Source: Gracilariopsis chorda
Lineage: Eukaryota; Rhodophyta; Florideophyceae; Gracilariales; Gracilariaceae
NCBI GenBank assembly: GCA_003194525.1
Contig: NBIV01000660.1
Span: forward strand, 1 to 22,875
Length of the DNA: 22,875 nt
Reading direction: 5' to 3'
In this document: in pieces, positions 8,129 through 17,510 of the stretch
Numbering within the stretch: the stretch's first letter is position 1
Layout: every line of letters starts with the position of its first letter
Notes under the pieces: model-generated
What the model was told of the DNA's origin: nothing
The model's database searches: none
What the model saw: the letters and a program-made list of their open reading frames with translations, nothing else
Position numbers and translations under genes: made by a program

Positions 8129-9052
8129 GAGAAAATACCGTTACGACGGGAAACGATCACGGAACTTCCGGTAAATAAAAACAAACCTCCTAAGAGGGAA
8201 AATAAAAACCGATTCTAGGTCGGGAGACCACATTGTGGTGCAATGCCCCAAAGGGGGAAAAACACCGAAAGACGTTCGGGATCTTCCTCTCACGAGGTGA
8301 GCCCAGTTGGGTAGAGCCCTCCCAGAGGTGTCACGGCGAAGCCGGTTTGTAAGACCAGGGACACCTGTCGCGACTCGCGCAGGGAGGTGAAGGCGAAGAA
8401 TCGGTATCCGCGTGAGCGGGGTGTGGTCCTCACTAGAGGTATGTTTCCACGTAAGTGGGGGTGTGTGAGCGTATGCGCACACGAGGGCCGCGGAAAGCAG
8501 GAGGTGCTACCTTAAAAAGGGGAAAAAGGAAGGGCGAAGAGGGGGAAGAGAGGACGAAGTGAGTCGCGAGAGCGACGGGGACGAACGGCGATGCCGGTAA
8601 CAATATCCGTATACAGGGCGAAACACCAATGCAATTGGAACAATTATACTCCCAGTGATGGGTCCCTTTAGATGTGCAAGGGGGTTAGATGTCCCGTGGT
8701 TTACGGCGTTTCCCTCCAAGGAGGAGTAGAGTACGCGCGCAAGCGGCAACAACTAGAGCCAATTCCCCAGGTTGGGGTCCCTTGTTGGGGAAGGTTCACT
8801 GGTGCGACGGCAGTGCGCCGTCGCACTAAGTACTAGCTTCCCAGAAATGGGTGTGAAAATAATAAATAATATTGACTAAAATACTCCACATTTCGTGGCA
8901 ACATCCACTACTGTGGCCAACCGCCAATTGACCCAAAACCGTGTCCCACGTGTCCATATTCACCATAGTGGGGCGTAGTTCATATACACACTACACAACC
9001 GATAATATCGGGAAAGCGTTCAAGTACCCAGAATCCCTCCCTGAGGGCGTTG
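8129..9052 (-). other. 5' leader and presumed 5' LTR of copy A
   Basis: This 0.9 kb stretch lies upstream of gag and has no credible gene. It continues the dense short inverted repeats of the rest of the element, for example CCGC-gtga-GCGG at 8408-8419, CCTC-acta-GAGG at 8428-8439, CCAC-gtaa-GTGG at 8447-8458, CCGATA-a-TATCGG at 8999-9011 and CCCTC-cct-GAGGG at 9035-9047. I could not identify a tRNA primer-binding site, a TATA box or the internal LTR end. Confidence 0.45.
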
Positions 9053-9411
9053 CACTTCAAACTTTTTTTGCCATCCTTTAGCTGTGCGTTTGACTCTGTG
9101 TTCCGCTTTTGCAAGCTTTGTGGCTTCAACAAATACGTCTTTCAGATTTATTTCTGCTGTTTCCTGTTTCCGTATCCTGATTTCAACATCATTTTGAACA
9201 AGATTTGAACGGTGTCTTCATCGTAGTTCTGTGTGTCTGTGGCTCTTTTTTCTTTGTTTTCTGATGTGTTCGCTATTGCCTCATTCGTTGGTGTATCTTG
9301 TTGTTCCTTTTGTGGGGAAGATAGAGCCGATTGTAAAGCCTCATTTTCCAGTACAAACAATGCAGTGTTTGCCATTGCATTGGCTGAGATTTTGTCGGGA
9401 CTTGCGCTCAT
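9053..9411 (-). pseudogene. Myb/SANT-like DNA-binding protein remnant, apparently cut by copy A
   Basis: The frame starts at ATG 9409-9411 and encodes a Ser/Gln/Glu-rich N-terminus, then YDEDTVQILFKMMLKSG. It stops at 9148, but the next frame continues plausibly (ETAEINLKDVFVEATK, then a WQKKFE block) to about 9052. The change of frame lies near the A3 run around 9160. The spacing of acidic start, helix, middle helix and a Trp-containing basic third helix resembles the Myb/SANT-like domains of plant-type transposon and transcription proteins; this is a pattern match by eye only. The frame then runs into the hairpin-rich copy A, which I take as an insertion into this gene or into its own transposon. 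Its continuation would lie left of the window. Confidence 0.4.
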
Positions 9412-10200
9412 TTCTCTAGAACAGAGAATTGCACTGAAGTGTTAAGGAGGAGGACGAGAAGCGTAGTGTTTGAGCTTTACAAACAGGCTTGTATACCGCA
9501 GAACAGCCGCACTCTTTCTGTTTCCCGCGAAAGGGAACTATCGTTTTCACTGTCGTTGCAGCGTTTCTACATTGGCGCCAAATTGTCCGCTCGGCTCAAA
9601 AATGGCTCGGGACCATTTCAGCTGTTTTTCGTGTCCATTGTATTTCTTGGGTCTGTCCTAATGTAGAACGGGCCTTAAGTACGATTGAGTGACAATAAAA
9701 CAAGAATACTACTACTGTAGTGTGCCACACTTGTAGTTCTTACCCCTTGGCGGCACTGCCAGCCACGGCAAAACACGACACGTGTGAATCATGCCAACTA
9801 TGAATAATATCCGTACGCTTGCCACGCGTCCATCTGTTCCAGATACCAAAGAAATTATCCACGAAGCTTCCAAAATACCAATTACAATTCATATCGAATT
9901 TCATCCAGTATTTCCGAGGGTCCACTTATACCTGAGTTGAAGCAATGCCACGTTGGTATTGATTCATACATGATCCACCTCGCATAGAGGGTATGGGCGA
10001 ACGCATTGTCGAAAACGTCTCTTTCCTTAGAACAGGAAACATTGCAACGAAAGTGAGTGATCTGCAGGCGGAAAAGGATATAAAGAATCCAACTTCTCAA
10101 GAGCGACACCGAACTCACTCCGGATCAAAGCATAAAGCGGCAAATGAAAACTAACAAAATCGAAACCGATTTGTCATCTACGTTAATGAACTCAGAGAAT
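9412..10200. other. No gene recognised
   Basis: Upstream of the Myb/SANT-like frame, this stretch has only short overlapping frames on both strands with no recognisable motif, and it lacks the hairpin density of copy A. Part of 9412-9700 may be the promoter and 5' UTR of the neighbouring minus-strand gene. Confidence 0.3.
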
Positions 10201-10545
10201 CTCAACCAATAATACCCCGGAGCGGGTACTTCCCAGTCTGGGCGTATAGGTCCTTCATCCTCCCGGCTGAGCCGGTTTCTTACGGCTCCATTGCCTCATT
10301 GTAACGCTCCAATAATCTTTCTGGTACAATCCTATCATGGTACTCTGGTTGTCATGAACCAACTGAGGTAGGTCCTCCGGGTAGCTCTTTAAGCATGGGA
10401 TCCGTTACAGAATACTTCCATCTATGCCCGCGCTCCTTGGTTTCACACGTGCCAGGTTTTCTACCTGCCACTGATCCATTCCTATGCACACGACACCGGT
10501 GTCCCTGGTGGGCTTCCACTTGAAGTGGTCACTTCACGCGATTGG
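10201..10545. repeat. Hairpin-bearing island, possible retroelement relic
   Basis: Several inverted repeats of the copy A style occur close together: CCCAG-t-CTGGG at about 10232-10242, CCGGC-tga-GCCGG at about 10263-10275, a perfect 12-bp palindrome at 10492-10503, CCACT-tga-AGTGG at 10516-10528 overlapping TGAAGTG-gt-CACTTCA at 10521-10536. The segment shares a short hairpin string, CCCGGCTGAGCCGGT, with copy A near 1862. No coding domain is seen. It may be an LTR or non-coding remnant of a related element. Confidence 0.35.
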
Positions 10546-11282
10546 CGGGGACGCATTGCGTTTCATCATAACCTTTTAAAGATAGACCTCCCTCTTGGAG
10601 AGAACCTGGATAGGGCCCGAAAAGAAATGAGGCGACTTGCATTAAAAGGGCTCATGCATACTCCAAGTCAACATCTGCTTTCCAGTGAATACGACTTCGA
10701 CGTATCGAGTTATCGCACCTATGGCGAAATACATATGGGGATAGCCTGGCCCACTTTGATACGGCACACTTCGAAACCCCAACAAGGGTAACTATCGAGT
10801 CCGATATGCTTTTTTGGGCGAGACCCATCACCCCTGCAAAGTTTTGGTTCCTCTGACGTTCTGAAACGCAAGCGGCGTGCTCCGAGAGGATTCGGTTTGA
10901 ACGCAAGGCGCGTTCCGGACATGGTTATTTGATTCAATACACCAATATCGAAACCGAACGGTATCTCCGGCAAACGTGCAGGGGTCGCTTGGCATCGTTG
11001 CCACCGTGTTGGCGTCAGTCTGAGGTACCCAAGGGGTGTTTCCTGGACATTTCTCCCTGTTTAACTTATATAAATTTCTACATCATTGATGATCCGAGGT
11101 CCAGTTATTGGTCACTTATTGCCGCCGATCGGAATACCTGCGTAGCTGTTTTCCTTCTCTGGGTAGCGTATGACGAATACCGTCTTTGGTTCATACCACC
11201 AATGGTAAGGAACATCATCAAACAGCTCGATCTTTAAGTCCCATTGGGATACCAAGACAACGTGGACGAAGTCTAATACATT
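10546..11282. other. No gene recognised
   Basis: Frames of 80-100 codons exist on both strands (for example 10525-10791 plus and 10719-10973 minus) but overlap one another, have no recognisable domain and mostly rely on non-ATG starts. I see nothing I can name. Confidence 0.25.
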
Positions 11283-11790
11283 TTGGATTTGATCGACCCG
11301 GTCAACTGGAATACAGTTCCGTGGAATAACCGTGGTCAGGGTTCAAGAAATACTCGTGCTAAATGTCCCGGTCGCCAGCATACAACTGCTGGAGACTTCG
11401 TCTATTACCGCTCGTATTTGGGTGCAACGGTGTCCCGTGCTCATGCATTTGAGCACCGCAGTCTTCTGCGGGCCATAACAGCGGTTCATCTGACAGGATT
11501 TGTATTTCATGACGATTACGATCCTTTGGTCGCCTTCGATGATCTGATGATGGACGAAGAGGCCACGGAGAGTGGCGGCCTTTACCATGGACCGGTCATG
11601 GATACGGTTTTTGCGAAAAACGCCAGTGCGTCCAAACCAGCGGGTGCTCTCGAGGGCTGAGGTTTTGTAATCCAGATGAGTGAGCCGCAACTCTAGCGGA
11701 CGATCCACTTACGGTTTTAACGGACCCTCACGTCATCGCGTTGTGCGAGAACCTCCAAATCCTTGTAATCCTAGTACTTCCGGATACGGT
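11283..11790 (-). repeat. Possible relic of the copy A linker region
   Basis: Two anchors look like copy A in the same order and at nearly the same spacing: TGATCGACC at about 11290 against 1450, and CTAGTACTTCCGGAT at about 11770 against CTAGTACTCCCGGAT at about 1938. Copy A-style hairpins persist, for example GTGCTCA-tgcatt-TGAGCAC near 11437-11456 and CCGCAG-tctt-CTGCGG near 11457-11472. A 125-codon plus-strand frame spans 11283-11660, but it has no known domain and a TTG start, so I do not call it a gene. The homology is weak and judged by eye. Confidence 0.3.
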
Positions 11791-12189
11791 AGATTTTGGA
11801 CAGCTCCTGGCTCTCGCCACGCCGAACTATCCTCAGTCACCCAGTCAATTTGGTGCTGGCCCTTAGTCTGGCAAACTTTTACGCAGTATTCTGACCTTCA
11901 CGTATCGTTGATAAGTCTTGCAATAGCACCTGCATTAATCCAAACTTGTGGTTTTTTGTACTTCCTTCTTCATGCTTCTTCTGCATTCTTCACTTCATAG
12001 TGTTCTTCATCATCATGAAGGTTTTTCTTTAAACCGTTAGTCTGGTATCACTGTTAACTCGGTAGTAGTTTACTTGCTACAGTTCATCAACTTCTTTTTC
12101 CATCCATGAGATTGTTCTTCTTCTTCTTCTCTTCTTCGAGCTTCCTCGCTTCGCGGTCACTTCATACCCTTCGGAGATTGGGTACTGTT
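11791..12189. other. Sequence downstream of the copy B chromodomain, possibly decayed 3' LTR
   Basis: There is no gene. The stretch is rich in TTC on the plus strand (GAA on the minus strand), both at 11960-12025 and in the short TTC repeat. Its position just past the end of copy B Pol makes a decayed 3' LTR possible, but I found no LTR ends or repeat partner. Confidence 0.25.
12114..12146 (-). promoter_or_regulatory. TTC/GAA simple repeat, possible polypurine tract of copy B
   Basis: The plus strand reads as TTC triplets, so the minus strand is an almost pure purine tract. It starts about 45 nt downstream of the copy B chromodomain stop (12190-12192), where an LTR element's plus-strand primer is expected. 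A plain microsatellite is the alternative. Confidence 0.35.
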
Positions 12190-12423
12190 CTACCCTACTT
12201 GGGCTTTATCCACCGTTGCTGGTATGGATGTCCGAGTCCTTCGGTGATATTGTAGGACTTTAGACCTAGATAGGTGTTCGATGGGTTCCATCTTGCTCTC
12301 TTCTGGAGGGTATCCATACCAACGGATTTGGTATTTGAACAAACCTTGCGGGTCATATTCCTGTCGCACGATGCGTTCGATAACAAATTCTCGGGAATAC
12401 GTGTCCGGTTTCACGTCTCCCAT
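12190..12423 (-). pseudogene. Chromodomain of copy B, reading frame uninterrupted
   Basis: The frame ends at TAG 12190-12192 and encodes REFVIERIVRQ, then KYQIRWYGYP, then MEPIEHLSRSKVLQYHRR and a tail ending AQVG. It aligns without gaps to the copy A chromodomain, with about 38 of 69 identities by hand count. The Trp that normally precedes EPIEHL is Met here, so the domain may be weakened. No stop or indel interrupts it, in contrast to the rest of this copy. It is probably a relic of the Pol C-terminus, though independent expression cannot be excluded. Confidence 0.75.
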
Positions 12424-13244
12424 GACTAATTACCGTAAAGGCGAACCCTTGAGGGGTACCAAGGGACTCGTTTCCAACTTTGATCGAGGGTATTCTGGTT
12501 CTCGGAGACAATGGACTTGGAATTTACTTTCCGTAGGTCCATCGAATCGGTGGAACGGTAACTTACGTGATACGCGTTGTAGCACAAATATAAAAGTGTG
12601 TCCAGATATAACTCGCTTTCCAGAGTCATACTTCTTCACATGAGACCCCCAGAGTCGTTAACCGGCGAACGATAGCGTCCAAGATTCGGATAGCACCTCA
12701 CAGGTTCGGGATTACCGTTCGAAGAAGATACTCATGGGCCGCATTCCCTGCGCCTCGAGGCCGATCGACTGGCTACCTTGCTTGCACACTGGATCGTGAT
12801 TGGGTGACCGTCGCTTGTGCACGTTAACAAAGAGCCGGTGCCATTTTAAGTAAACCCTTGCCAATAGGTGCCACGGGTTGTCCTGTACACGGGTACGGTC
12901 TCCGTTACTTCTGCAACTCAGTGCTACGCGACGCTGTAAGCGTGTTACGTCCAAATGGCTATACGGGCTGTACACCATGTGACGCACGTTGTGCGTGAGC
13001 TTCCCACACGCCGTGGCCCACGTCTCAACGTTCTCTCTCTTCAAGAATTCCACGAAAGCCTCGTTCTTCCCAGCGTTCTTCCCAGTGATCAAGGATTACA
13101 AGCACAAAAGCATGCTGTACATCCGATCAGGTTCGTTCTCCTCGTCAAGGTAACCCAGGTCAGGTTGGGCCTTCATCGGGGGCGGTTCGCTACTAGTCTG
13201 AGGAGCAACGCCTTGCGTGCTATCGTTACTGCGAAAATCTGATT
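12424..13244 (-). other. Copy B linker region, decayed
   Basis: This lies between the integrase tail and chromodomain of copy B and matches the position of the copy A linker. No intact frame is seen. A minus-strand frame at 12712-13092 contains a hydrophilic stretch (KNEAFVEFLKRENVETWA) that looks protein-like but is not recognised. Confidence 0.35.
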
Positions 13245-13781
13245 TCAGCAGGCGAGCCAGGGGGTCGGTGCTGCTACAGCGGTGTCGTCCATTTGAGTGC
13301 CTTCCCTAGTGGGGTTCTCGTTTAGCTTGCGTGGTCCCATGTCTACGTCTCGCACTATGCGATTAACGGTTTTGTGATAAGGAATAATTTTTCCTGGCGA
13401 CGCCAGTAAATTGGCAGCGAGTGCACCTCCCTCTTCTTCATTAAGCAGAGCCGGGGGGTGGAGCAGGGTGGGTGGCGGGTTGACTCGAGTAGATTGAGCC
13501 AGGATATACGGGAACCTGTTCTGATGACAGAGATCCGTTTCCTTCGGTAAATCCGATAAACCATGATCCGGATGCGGTAGAATCGCTGGCCACCATGGAG
13601 AATGAACCGCGAGCGGGTCTTCTGAGTCCAGATTACGGTGGGAGGTATGCCCGGTATCACGAGCTGGGTGAAGTTGAGGAGGTACAGTAACGCGATCGCG
13701 CGAAACCCGTTCGTGTTCGTCGTTAATGTCCAAGTCGACTGTGCATTTGGCAGTAGAAACCACGCGATATGGTCCGTCCAC
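13245..13781 (-). pseudogene. Integrase C-terminus (GPY/F motif) and Pro-rich tail, copy B
   Basis: The frame opens with DGPYRVV (GPY at 13767-13775), followed by ERVSRDRV, matching DGPFKVI and ERISRDRV of copy A. About 140 residues follow, rich in Pro, His, Ser and Asp, with no known domain, ending at 13245. GPY/F is the signature of the integrase C-terminal domain of chromoviruses. The upstream part of the same domain is in another frame. The long tail suggests that a spacer between integrase and chromodomain is native to this family. Confidence 0.7.
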
Positions 13782-15091
13782 GAATTTATAAAGCTTATGA
13801 CGATTTTCTTTTTCAGGATTATAATACCACTTACGAAGGAAAACGAAGTCATTTTTGTTAACTTGCGGTAGCGATTGACGGAGATTGCCGTCGAAAAATT
13901 ACGCCTGTAGGCAAGTTGAGCTTTGTCGATAGCTTTCCAGGCAACCGTTATCATCATCTTTAACCATTCTCTTCAGTTATCCTTGCGCTACCGTGGTGAA
14001 AGGTACGCCGACAAAGTCGCTTGACCGTCGATTGCCACCGGGGGTGGGATTCGCGACAGCACCAACTCAAAAAGTGAAATTGACGTATCCCGATGTATCT
14101 GGGTAGTGTAGCCATACGTAACCGCATCAGTATACGGGTCCAAGTCCTTAGGATGATCTGCAAAATAGGATCATAATGCGTTAAGCATCGTACGATTAAA
14201 TCGTTCCACTTTTCCATTACCCTGCGGGTGATACGTAGTAACGAACATATTTCGAACATTAAGAATAAGATATACGTCTTGAAAAAATTTTGACGTAAAC
14301 TAAAGACCGTTTTCTGATAGTAAATCGACGGGTGGACCGTAAAAGAATTCCCAATGGGTGACAAAGGCTTGTGCCACCGCTGTGGTGGTAATCAGTTTAA
14401 GCAGGACTGTCGTATATCTATGGCCACGAATCCCAGGGGAGCGCATTTTAGAACAAACATCAACTTCTCTGAGTACATCCGTAGTTTCACGTTGTTTTTA
14501 GCGCATTACGTATGAGAGTGGCAAAATGCATAACAGGCCAACGCCTTGGCGGGCCAATGCTAATCTCTGCGGATAATCAGATATAAATTCCTACCCCCTG
14601 GGTGTGCTCCGAGTTGCACATAGTAAGGGAGTTAGAGAGCCCTTCTATATAACAAGTGGGCTACCACAATCTTTGGAGACGAATTAACGAACCTGACAAG
14701 GTATTCCTGATCGTTTGTCGAATGAGGTAAGTCATATCCTCCATTGAGGCGACTGCAAATCTGCATACATAACGGGTCGCATTGTTACTCACAATGCCAC
14801 TCTTCTGGAGTTACAAAACGTAAAAAAGCCTTTCTTCGAGTGGTCCAAAGTCTCAGAAGCGAGAATATTGTCACAAATATCCTCTGAACACTCCTTGGTT
14901 TTCCGTTCGTCGTTCGTAACCATGAACCACAGTATCTCGAGATCAACTACCAATTCTGCTTCTGCAGTGGTTTTCATGTTGGATAAAGAGTCTTCTAGCG
15001 TTTTAGGGGTTCCCTTTTTTAATAAAGTATAAAGTACTTCAAAATCAAACTCGAAAGTCACAGGCGCCACTAAACGAGGCTTCCCGAAGAT
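13782..15091 (-). pseudogene. Integrase core and zinc region, copy B, degraded
   Basis: Scattered frames (13355-13957, 13960-14364, 14789-15070 minus) carry fragments matching copy A integrase and the RNase H/integrase linker, such as FDFEVLYTLLKKGTPKTLEDSLSN against the copy A stretch before its zinc domain. Stops and frame changes are frequent and no complete DDE triad can be read. It is non-functional. Confidence 0.65.
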
Positions 15092-16302
15092 TTAGCCATC
15101 TATAAGGGCCAATGGATGGAGAAATGGTCCTTGCGTACCATAAAATTGGTTCCTGTAAGATATGGTTGAAGAGTGGCAAGTGCCCAAACAACTGTGAGAA
15201 ACTCGTTTTTCCGAAACCAAGTAGTTACGTTCGTGGACGTTCAATGCCCGAGACAAATATCCGATTGGGAATGGATTACTGTCTTCAGTCACTTGAAATA
15301 GTCCAAACCCAACCTCTTTACCACAGGTATCAGTATCCAATTCCTAAGGTAAACCAAGACTTTGCAACGTTAATATTGGTGGGAACGTCACGAAGTTGAT
15401 GAAAGCCATGAAAGACGATGATTCGGCGTTGCCAAAAGGTTCCAGTTTGACTGGTTTTTCCTCTTCAAAAGAACATAAAGATGTTTTGCAAGCTCAGCAA
15501 AAGGCAGGACAGACTGACGATAAATAATAAAAAGTCCGAGAAATGATCGAAGTTTCATTTGCGTAGTCGGATGTTCGGCGTTCTTCAGCAACTTAAGTAT
15601 TAATTCGTCTTTTGAGATGTCCTGGACGGATTATATGTCCAAACAACCTAATCAAATCGGTCTGGAACCATCTCTTGAGTTTTACTGTAGTCCATTTAAT
15701 ATCTGCACAAGGATGACGCTTCTCAGATGGGTTCTGTGATCATCCAAGTTGTTGGAGAACATAATTACATCTTCGAGATACACCAAGCAAGTCGTCCATT
15801 TAAAACTGGCCAAAAAAGTATCTATGGCACATTGAAACATAGCCGGCGCATTGGTTAACCCGCAGGGAAATCTTGTGAAATGATATGGAGCTTGGTCACT
15901 TACAAATGCGGTTTGATCACGGTCCTCCTTTCGGATAGGGACTTTTCCATTATCCCAAATGGATTCAACAGTGGTGAAAACAGTTGGACTCCCAATTGAG
16001 TTAATGTTCTCTGCAATTGGAGAAATCGGGTAAACGTCTTTGCCGATAACTGTGTTAAGACGTAGGTAATCGATAAATATCTCCGCGATCCATCAAAATT
16101 CGGAACAAGAACAAGCAGTGAAGCCCAAGGAGACTGAGCAGGTTCAATAGCGCTGACTCGTAACATCTTCTAAACTTGAGATTTTCCCTCTTCACGGGCT
16201 TTCGATCCAGCCCGATAGAGTTTCTGTGCAACTGGAAGATGTTTCAGTAATAAGTGCATACAGTGATCTTTTATTCCTATTTTTTCAAGGAAACCGCCCC
16301 AT
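15092..16302 (-). pseudogene. Reverse transcriptase and RNase H, copy B, degraded with YLED active site
   Basis: RNase H similarity is clear at 15092-15340 (DTDTCGKEVGFGLFQ, then RALNVHERNY). RT similarity includes IEPAQSPWAS at 16100-16160 and the active-site block at 15771-15783, which reads YLED and not the YLDD of copy A, so one catalytic Asp is replaced by Glu. Several in-frame stops and frame changes follow. This substitution alone would be expected to cripple RT. Confidence 0.75.
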
Positions 16303-17439
16303 ATGGGAGTAAGCGAAGCATATCCCGTAGTATCACGCGGTGAGAGTTGGAAGCATGATCCTCAAGCTTCTCGAGCTGCTCTATAGGATACGCGTGTTCT
16401 GAAGCAGGTTGTAGCGCACGGTCTTCCGTAGTTCGGTCACTTCCGAAATCGAAATCTGAACTACGGTTAGCATTTACGGATTTCTTCCACTTTTTTGAGT
16501 CCTCACTCTCAGGATGGGAATCACTAGGATGTTTTTGTGCAATGTTACGCATCGCGGTGGAGAAAAATCCTAGAAATTCATTTCTGACTAATCACTGAGT
16601 GGTTATGCTAAGCGTTACTGCTAGAAACTTAAACGGAACATCAAGATTGATCAAAATGACTCGGTTTGAAACTGAAAGGTGACATTGGTTTTATCGAGAC
16701 AAAATCGTTGAACAACATGACATTTTCTCTGTTTAAAAGCAAATGAGACCCATTTTTGAGACGTCAGTGGTACTGCAACTGAATGAGCGAAACCAAGCTC
16801 CCTCAAAACAACTATTCGTGCACTGAATGTCCTACGTGGCCAGTAATGGCCATCAATTCTGCTTTGTTTCTCCTAGCGTGTTCCGATACCCACTTTTGGC
16901 TTCTGGACAATCGATACGGTAGAAATGTTTGCCATTTTGATGTTTTACGCACGCCAGCAAATTGTTTGTACAAAACAATCAAAGAATTCAAAACTAAGAA
17001 ATACTGGTGTCGATAGTTCATCGCATAAAATAACGTCCAGTTGAACTATACAGATACTCAATGTTCTAACAAGAAAAACGTATGCCAAGGTTTTTAAAAG
17101 ACTGTCGTTCGCTTCAGCGATATTTAGGCCTAGTCTACAGCAAATATGAATGCAAAGAGCTGGAAGTACTATTGGGAAGTGATATAGTTGGGGGCAGCCT
17201 CTGTATCTGAAACCAAAAACTAGCGAACTCTGTACTGTTTTGAACAAGCCAAGATCGACGTAAAATGTGTAGTTTCTCTTGGCAATGACCAGAGCTTTAT
17301 CCAGAATATGTAAATTAAGAGAACGTATCCATGGACGAGGAAAAACCGAGATGGTTACCCAGCTCACGTCGGTTGCAGCCATTTTCCTGGTGAGGATCCT
17401 GATAGCTAGGGAGCGAAACTGTACCACCTCGTTCGTCAA
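16277..17439 (-). pseudogene. Protease and pre-RT linker, copy B, degraded
   Basis: The segment 16945-17439 aligns with the start of copy A Pol (PRPWIRS, then AKRNYTFYVDLGL). The protease active site expected shortly after is lost: the DTGA position reads as unrelated residues. The stretch 16277-16552 encodes an acidic linker ending in NSHRVILRDML, matching ESHRDKLRTML of copy A before its RT domain. The intervening 16553-16944 is too degraded to follow. It is non-functional. Confidence 0.65.
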
Positions 17440-17510
17440 CTTCGGCTCAGAGTACGCCCTTGCCGTTGGGGAGACTCCGGATTCTAGTTTTCTGAGGTAT
17501 CAAAAGATTG

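Larger units (their letters stand above)
1..9047. repeat. Dense array of short unrelated inverted repeats (micro-hairpins) covering copy A
   Basis: Small near-perfect hairpins with different arm sequences occur about every 30 nt across gag, pol, linker and non-coding parts. A contiguous hand-checked sample, as arm length/loop length: 4032-4045 (5/4), 4053-4065 (5/3), 4078-4095 (6/6), 4084-4100 (7/3), 4113-4125 (6/1), 4155-4169 (6/3), 4183-4196 (6/2), 4200-4214 (7/1), 4253-4265 (5/3), 4330-4342 (5/3), 4367-4379 (5/3), 4385-4403 (6/7), 4412-4423 (5/2), 4449-4462 (5/4), 4518-4531 (6/2), 4547-4559 (5/3), 4571-4592 (10/2). That is 17 with arms of at least 5 in about 575 nt; equal base frequencies would predict about 4. 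Outer pairs are usually CC...GG. Confidence 0.8.
1..9052 (-). mobile_element. Ty3/gypsy chromovirus-like LTR retrotransposon, copy A (3' end off the window)
   Basis: Reading right to left on the minus strand, the order is leader, Gag with CCHC knuckle, aspartic protease, reverse transcriptase, RNase H, integrase with zinc and GPF motifs, then chromodomain. That order is diagnostic of Ty3/gypsy chromoviruses. The right boundary is inferred at about 9047-9052, where the dense short hairpins stop and a separate Myb/SANT-like reading frame is cut; the minus strand there starts TGCAACGCC, compatible with an LTR beginning TG. I found no matching LTR by eye between 8129-9052 and 1-379, so the 3' LTR probably lies left of base 1. 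Gag and PR-RT-RH are intact while integrase is frame-broken, so activity is uncertain. Confident for the family, less so for the exact ends. Confidence 0.9.
12190..17510 (-). mobile_element. Decayed Ty3/gypsy chromovirus relative, copy B, lacking gag
   Basis: In the same orientation and order as copy A, fragments of protease (16945-17439), a pre-RT linker (16277-16552), RT (about 15400-16200), RNase H (about 15040-15340), integrase (about 13700-14400, GPY at 13767-13775) and chromodomain (12190-12423) are recognisable from protein similarity to copy A. Similarity begins near the copy A gag/pol junction (about 17510) and no gag is seen to the right, so the 5' part is missing. The sequence is more AT-rich than copy A, has many stops and frame changes, and shows far fewer short hairpins. 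It is a separate, older and diverged lineage member, not a recent duplicate. Confidence 0.85.

Noticed and set aside
8208..8240. tRNA primer-binding site after a presumed LTR
   Set aside because: A TGGTCTCCC string on the minus strand does not match a tRNA 3' end I can recognise.
1..9047. CRISPR array or a family of one repeated palindromic element
   Set aside because: The hairpin arms have different sequences at each site and there is no constant repeat or regular spacer; only the CC...GG outer pairs recur.
8129..9052. LTR pair with the left end of copy A
   Set aside because: I looked for the left-edge sequence (1-379) here and found no direct repeat, so the 3' LTR is probably outside the window.
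12712..13092. Separate 126-codon gene between copy B integrase and chromodomain
   Set aside because: It sits where the element's own linker belongs and shows no recognised domain; a decayed linker is simpler.
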